From JBBDLF01 sp040879025 (GTDB taxonomy: Bacteria; Pseudomonadota; Gammaproteobacteria; Pseudomonadales; Pseudohongiellaceae), in assembly GCA_040879025.1 (NCBI GenBank), contig JBBDLF010000020.1, positions 1 through 26,095 on the forward strand: a stretch of DNA of 26,095 nucleotides, read 5' to 3'. The position numbers were made by a program, and so were the translations under genes. Of the stretch, positions 21,927 through 26,095 are shown in pieces. Under the pieces are notes generated by a model. It had not been told where the DNA came from. It worked only from the letters and a program-made list of their open reading frames with translations, and searched no databases. Within the stretch, counting starts at the first letter, position 1. Each line of letters begins with the position of its first letter.

Positions 21927-23159
21927 GTGCTTGAAATCAATTTCGACCGCCTCAAAGCTGATGTTCTGGCGATGGGGGAAATTGGTAAAAGCGAAGACCA
22001 GGGTATCTACCGGATGGCCTTTTCACGAGGCGACATGGAAGGCCGGGCATGGTTTGAGCAAAGGATAAAGGAAGCCGGACTGACGCTGTACGTGGACGGG
22101 GCGGCCAATATTCACGCGCGTTTGAACTGGGACGCCGGCAAGGCCAGTGTCATGACCGGCTCTCATCTTGACACGGTACCCGGTGGTGGTCATCTGGACG
22201 GTGCGCTCGGCGTGCTTGCCGGTCTCGAATGTCTGCGCTGTTTAAAGGAACAGGGAATTCAACTGGCCCGTCCGGTTGAGGCCGTGTCGTTTACAGACGA
22301 AGAAGGCCGCTTCGGAGAGATGATCGGCTCCGAAGCGATCTGCGGAAAACTGACGCCGGAAAGCATCCACGATGCCGACAACCAGGAAGGGATCAGTCTT
22401 GACTCGGCTATGGAAGCGATAGGCCTGGATGCCCGCGACGTACTGCAGGCTCGTCGCGCCCCTGAATCCATCCAGGCATTCGTGGAACTGCATATTGAAC
22501 AGGGTCCGGTACTCGACAACGCGGGCCGTCGTCTCGGAATCGTTGACGGCATCGCCGGATTGTTTAAATGGCAAGTCAGACTGATCGGTCAGGCTGACCA
22601 TGCCGGCACAACGCCAATGACGTTGCGGCGCGATGCATTTCAGGGCGTCGTGGAAGTGGCGGGCGCGATTGGCCACCTTCTCGAGGAATACGGCAGTTCG
22701 CGAAGCGTTGCCACCATCGGGCGGGTGCACCTGTTTCCAGGCGCCGTTAATGTAGTGCCGGGCAGGGCGGAATTTACGCTGGAAGTGCGGGACACAGACA
22801 CGCATGTGTTGAAAAACCTCGCTGCCGCGTTTCGACGCACTATCTCGGAAATTGCCCAACGGCGCGATCTGATGTTTGAATTCAGCGTTATCGGCGAACT
22901 CAGCCCGGCGCACTGCGACCAGGGCCTCGTCGCCACAGTCCATAGGGTGTGTGAAGAAATGCAGGTTGAGCCATTGCAAATGCACAGTGGCGCAGCCCAC
23001 GACACGCTGACGCTCTGCAGCATTACCCGGGCAGGTATGATCATGGTACCCAGCGTTGACGGCCGCAGCCACTCCGCGGCGGAATGGACGGCCTGGGAGG
23101 ATATCAAGCTGGGGGGCGATGTGTTGCTCAATACCCTGCGTGTTCTGGCATCGACTTGA
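21927..23159 (+). CDS. M20-family Zn-dependent amidase/carbamoylase
   Basis: This 410-aa cytoplasmic enzyme belongs to the amidase, hydantoinase/carbamoylase branch of the M20/M28 metallopeptidase superfamily (relatives: N-carbamoyl-L-amino acid hydrolase, allantoate amidohydrolase, beta-ureidopropionase). Metal-site residues visible are H80 (GSHLDTV), the bridging D91 (GHLDGALGV), E125/E126 (FTDEEG) and H189 (ELHIEQGP); the last histidine is probably in the C-terminal GRSHSAAEW. The dimerisation domain carries QADHAGTTPM (222-231). It hydrolyses N-carbamoyl or ureido bonds; the exact substrate is not determined. The start is GTG (21927-21929) directly after GGGAGGAA. It follows the beta-propeller gene by 17 nt. 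No hydantoinase or transporter partner is in the window. Confidence 0.92.
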   Translation: MLEINFDRLKADVLAMGEIGKSEDQGIYRMAFSRGDMEGRAWFEQRIKEAGLTLYVDGAANIHARLNWDAGKASVMTGSHLDTVPGGGHLDGALGVLAGLECLRCLKEQGIQLARPVEAVSFTDEEGRFGEMIGSEAICGKLTPESIHDADNQEGISLDSAMEAIGLDARDVLQARRAPESIQAFVELHIEQGPVLDNAGRRLGIVDGIAGLFKWQVRLIGQADHAGTTPMTLRRDAFQGVVEVAGAIGHLLEEYGSSRSVATIGRVHLFPGAVNVVPGRAEFTLEVRDTDTHVLKNLAAAFRRTISEIAQRRDLMFEFSVIGELSPAHCDQGLVATVHRVCEEMQVEPLQMHSGAAHDTLTLCSITRAGMIMVPSVDGRSHSAAEWTAWEDIKLGGDVLLNTLRVLAST

Positions 23160-23253
23160 TCTGTGAAGCAGAACCCGGAGGCAGAGCAAAATCCACACCG
23201 CCTCTTCCATGGAACGCGTGACGGAGACGAACAGAGAGTTCCAGAATATTCAT

Positions 23254-26095
23254 TCACTGACTGCTCCGACCGAACAAAGTCCAAACTTCAGTTGCCGCGA
23301 CCGGTTTACCATAGAGAAAACCCTGTCCCCAGTTGCAGCCATTCTGCAACAGAAACTCACTTTGCGCCTCGGTCTCGACACCTTCGGCGATGACATTCAA
23401 ACCCAGTTGCGTTGCCATCGTGATGATCGTTCGGGTGATTGTGGCGTCATCGACGTCATCCGGCAGATCCTTGACAAAGCCACGGTCAATTTTCAGCGTA
23501 GTGAGAGGCAGGGTTTTCAGATAACTCAGGCTCGAGTAACCTGTGCCAAAATCGTCGATCGATATCGATATACCATCCGCCTTGAACTGCCTGAGGAACT
23601 GTGCCGCCTGCTCCGGGTTCACCATCAAGGCACTTTCGGTGATTTCCAGCTCTATCAGTTCCGGCTCGATTTGCTCCTCGCGGAGTACCCGGCGCACATA
23701 CTCCGGAAAGCTCTCTTCCTGTAGTTGCCTGGCGGACAGATTGATACTGACGGGAGCCTGTCCCAGACCCTTCTCGCGCCACTCCCTGATCTGGCGACAG
23801 GTTTCACGCAAAACCCATTGTCCCACTTCCACGATCATGCCGGTTTCTTCCAGAACGGGTACAAAATCCATGGGAGAGACCAGTCCGACTTCAGGCCGTT
23901 GCCAGCGAATGAGTGCTTCGAAGCCGATCAATTCACGATCTCTGATCCCGAATTTGGGCTGGTAGTGCAATACAAATTCCTTGCGTTCGATGGCCCGGCG
24001 CAAACTGGTTTCCAGTTCAAGCCGATGAGAAACCTTTTCGTTCATGTCGCTGGTAAAAAACCGAAAATTATTTCGCCCCGCATCCTTTACTGAGTACATA
24101 GCAGTATCGGCGTTCTTGATCAGGTCGTCCACAGTACCGGAATCATCGGGGAAGATGGTGATGCCGATACTGACGCTGACAAAAAGTTCTCTTCTGCGCA
24201 CATTGAACGGTATATCAAACCTGCGTTTGATCTTGGCGGCAACCACACGCGCACTCGCCGGGTCCTGTAATCCGGTAAGTATGATGGCAAACTCATCGCC
24301 TCCGAGTCTGCCGAGTGTGTCCTCGGTGCGTATACATTCTCTCAGGCGCTGGGTAACCTGAATCAGCAATTCATCGCCGGCGGTATGGCCAAGCGTGTCG
24401 TTGACAATTTTAAACCGGTCGAGATCCAGAAACAGTATGCCCAGATACCAGTTATTTCGGGTAGCCATTGACATAGCCTGATTGAGGCGGTCACGCAGCA
24501 GGGTGCGATTGGGGAGGTTGGTCAGTTCATCAAAGTGAGCCATGTAGAGCAGGCGCGCTTCCGAACTTTTCTGTTCAGTAATATCAATCATGTACCCGAC
24601 CACTTCGGCGCGGTCCTGCCCTTCTATTCTGATGTAGCGGAATGCGTCACGCACCCAGCGATAGTCGCCATCGGCGTGCAAAAACCGGTATTCGCTCTGG
24701 TTTATCTGCTCCTTGTTGATGCGCATCATTCTGGTCATCACCACGGGCCGATCATCCGGATGAACCCGGCTCAACCAAAAATCGGAAGAGGCGAGGCACT
24801 CTCGGGGCGGATAGCCGAACTGGGATTCAAAATTGTCGCTGATGAATGTCGCGGTAAAGGGGGGCGTGGTATCCGAGGCGTAAATGACTGCGGGCGTGGA
24901 AGAGAGCAAAAACTCGAGCCGGGTTTCACTGGCACGCAACAGTCCTTCAGCAAGCCGCAATTCCTGTTCTGATTCCTTCTGCTGTTGCTCCGAACGTTTT
25001 CTCGCAGACTCCGATCGTATTGAGGAAATGCCAAAAGCGATTTCCTCGGCCAGTGCGCTGATCAGTTTCAGTTCTCCGACATTGAACGCCTCGGCCGCCT
25101 CTGCAAGAATTGCCAGTCCACCGTAGCAGGTGTCCCCGTGCCTGAGTGGAACCAGCATCAGTGACCTCACTCCGGAATCCGCTATCTGTTGCCACCAGTA
25201 ACCTTCGCCGGCGAAGACGTCACTGAGGTTGTGTTCGATGAACGGTTCGCAATGATCAAGCACTTTGGCCAGCAACCCATGGCTGGCGGTATAGTCACCT
25301 GAAAATTCCTCATCACAGCGCACAATCCAGGTGCTGTCTGCACCGGCGCAGGCGCCAACGCGTAGCGGACACTTCGTATTGGAACGTTCGAGCGAGAGCG
25401 CGCAGGCGCTCCGATAGGTTCCGATGTCCACTACAGCCTCGCACATATCCGCCAGTAATTTCTCCTCATCGGTGGCATGTACCAGGACGTGACTGCAAAC
25501 CGCCCTCGCCTGCCTGGCCTGGGCTATTCTGGTCAGATCATACTCGAGAGCCTTCCGGGGTGAGATATCGGTGACAATGGCAATGTAGTATTGAGGCTTG
25601 CCGTCGCTGTCCTTGATCAGTGTTGCCCACAATTCACCCCAGAAAACCTCACCGTTTTTACGAATATAGCGATTCTCGGCGTGGAATGACTCTTCCACTC
25701 CGGCAACCATTTTTTCTGCCGCGGTGATATTCGACGCCCGGTCCTCCGGATGGGTCAGGTCCATGATTTTCAGCTTCAGCATTTCCTCTTCGGTGCAGCC
25801 AAACATTTCGCACATTCGCCGATTGACCAGTAAAAGCCAGCCGCTTCTGGCGGTATGGACAATACCCGAAGGGGCCTGATCAACAGTCATTCTGAAGCGT
25901 TCCACGCTCTGCTCGTTAGCCCGTTGCGAATGCCTGTTCAACATGAGGCAGGAGCGAACCCGTGCCAGCAGTTCCGCCTTGAGAATCGGCATCAGCAAAA
26001 CATCGTTAAAGCCCTTTTTTAACCAGTACGGCTGTGAATCGGATGTCGACACGGTAATCAGAAAGGGCAAAAAGACCGGTTCGGCAAGAAGGCGC
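23254..26095 (-). CDS. REC-PAS-GAF-PAS-GGDEF-EAL c-di-GMP protein, partial
   Basis: A large signalling protein, open to the right edge so that its N-terminus is missing; at least 946 codons are in the window. Counting from a TTG at 26068-26070, domains are: the end of a receiver domain (1-47; GFNDVLLMPILKAELLARVR), PAS (about 57-172), GAF (about 195-350), a helical linker (355-385), PAS (about 385-500), GGDEF (about 505-675) and EAL (about 685-935). GGDEF is intact (590-594), with an RxxD inhibitory site (RTED, 581-584), so cyclase activity is plausible. EAL (718-720), DDFGTGYSSL and AEGVET are intact, so phosphodiesterase activity is also plausible. Receiver and GAF/PAS inputs suggest a phosphorelay response regulator. 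It is convergent with the M20 hydrolase gene across about 94 bp. Confidence 0.92.
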   Translation of the reverse strand, partial: RLLAEPVFLPFLITVSTSDSQPYWLKKGFNDVLLMPILKAELLARVRSCLMLNRHSQRANEQSVERFRMTVDQAPSGIVHTARSGWLLLVNRRMCEMFGCTEEEMLKLKIMDLTHPEDRASNITAAEKMVAGVEESFHAENRYIRKNGEVFWGELWATLIKDSDGKPQYYIAIVTDISPRKALEYDLTRIAQARQARAVCSHVLVHATDEEKLLADMCEAVVDIGTYRSACALSLERSNTKCPLRVGACAGADSTWIVRCDEEFSGDYTASHGLLAKVLDHCEPFIEHNLSDVFAGEGYWWQQIADSGVRSLMLVPLRHGDTCYGGLAILAEAAEAFNVGELKLISALAEEIAFGISSIRSESARKRSEQQQKESEQELRLAEGLLRASETRLEFLLSSTPAVIYASDTTPPFTATFISDNFESQFGYPPRECLASSDFWLSRVHPDDRPVVMTRMMRINKEQINQSEYRFLHADGDYRWVRDAFRYIRIEGQDRAEVVGYMIDITEQKSSEARLLYMAHFDELTNLPNRTLLRDRLNQAMSMATRNNWYLGILFLDLDRFKIVNDTLGHTAGDELLIQVTQRLRECIRTEDTLGRLGGDEFAIILTGLQDPASARVVAAKIKRRFDIPFNVRRRELFVSVSIGITIFPDDSGTVDDLIKNADTAMYSVKDAGRNNFRFFTSDMNEKVSHRLELETSLRRAIERKEFVLHYQPKFGIRDRELIGFEALIRWQRPEVGLVSPMDFVPVLEETGMIVEVGQWVLRETCRQIREWREKGLGQAPVSINLSARQLQEESFPEYVRRVLREEQIEPELIELEITESALMVNPEQAAQFLRQFKADGISISIDDFGTGYSSLSYLKTLPLTTLKIDRGFVKDLPDDVDDATITRTIITMATQLGLNVIAEGVETEAQSEFLLQNGCNWGQGFLYGKPVAATEVWTLFGRSSQ

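Noticed and set aside
22242..23210. 322-codon open frame on the minus strand
   Set aside because: It is antisense to the M20 hydrolase with conserved metal-site motifs; no domain is visible.

Overview
The window looks like a stretch of gammaproteobacterial chromosome, probably marine or otherwise environmental. The reasons are moderately high GC, Gram-negative envelope features (signal peptides, lipoboxes, an AsmA-type envelope protein), a chromosomal-type integron integrase under a LexA box of the E. coli kind, and a large c-di-GMP protein. The genus cannot be fixed from the sequence alone. I see no tRNA, rRNA, CRISPR array, phage genes or insertion sequence.

Region 1 (1-1750): the platform end of an integron. 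intI (369-1343, +) has a near-perfect LexA/SOS box just upstream and a possible attI core at 61-67. A cassette array, if present, would run off the left edge. A 23-bp-class imperfect inverted repeat with bulged bases lies just after intI.

Region 2 (1755-4842, minus): a likely operon of three secreted proteins, in transcription order a metal-dependent amidohydrolase, a SxxK serine hydrolase of the beta-lactamase fold and a small HbpS/GlcG-type protein. Together they suggest periplasmic hydrolysis of an amide or ester compound that I cannot identify.

Region 3 (5191-12261): an AsmA-family protein of 1222 aa overlaps a BON-domain lipoprotein whose start lies in a 12-bp tandem repeat. A convergent EF-hand lipoprotein shares a bidirectional terminator with it. 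A secreted alpha/beta hydrolase and a CorA magnesium channel follow.

Region 4 (12290-16728, minus): a RIO-family kinase gene directly followed by phnD-phnC-phnE-phnE, a phosphonate/phosphite-type ABC importer. A 14-bp duplication covers the kinase start codon. No C-P lyase or phosphite dehydrogenase gene is present.

Region 5 (16964-20634): a decayed FAD-linked oxidase fragment, then two tandem paralogues with GAF plus RsbR-type STAS domains (stressosome-like). A 20-bp perfect palindrome lies between the paralogues. A secreted alpha/beta hydrolase lies upstream on the same strand.

Region 6 (20779-26095): a secreted beta-propeller protein and an M20-type carbamoylase form a plus-strand pair. 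A convergent REC-PAS-GAF-PAS-GGDEF-EAL protein runs off the right edge.

The most unusual items are the SOS-controlled integron platform, the RIO kinase linked to the oxyanion importer with its duplicated start, and the repeat-encoded lipoprotein N-terminus.
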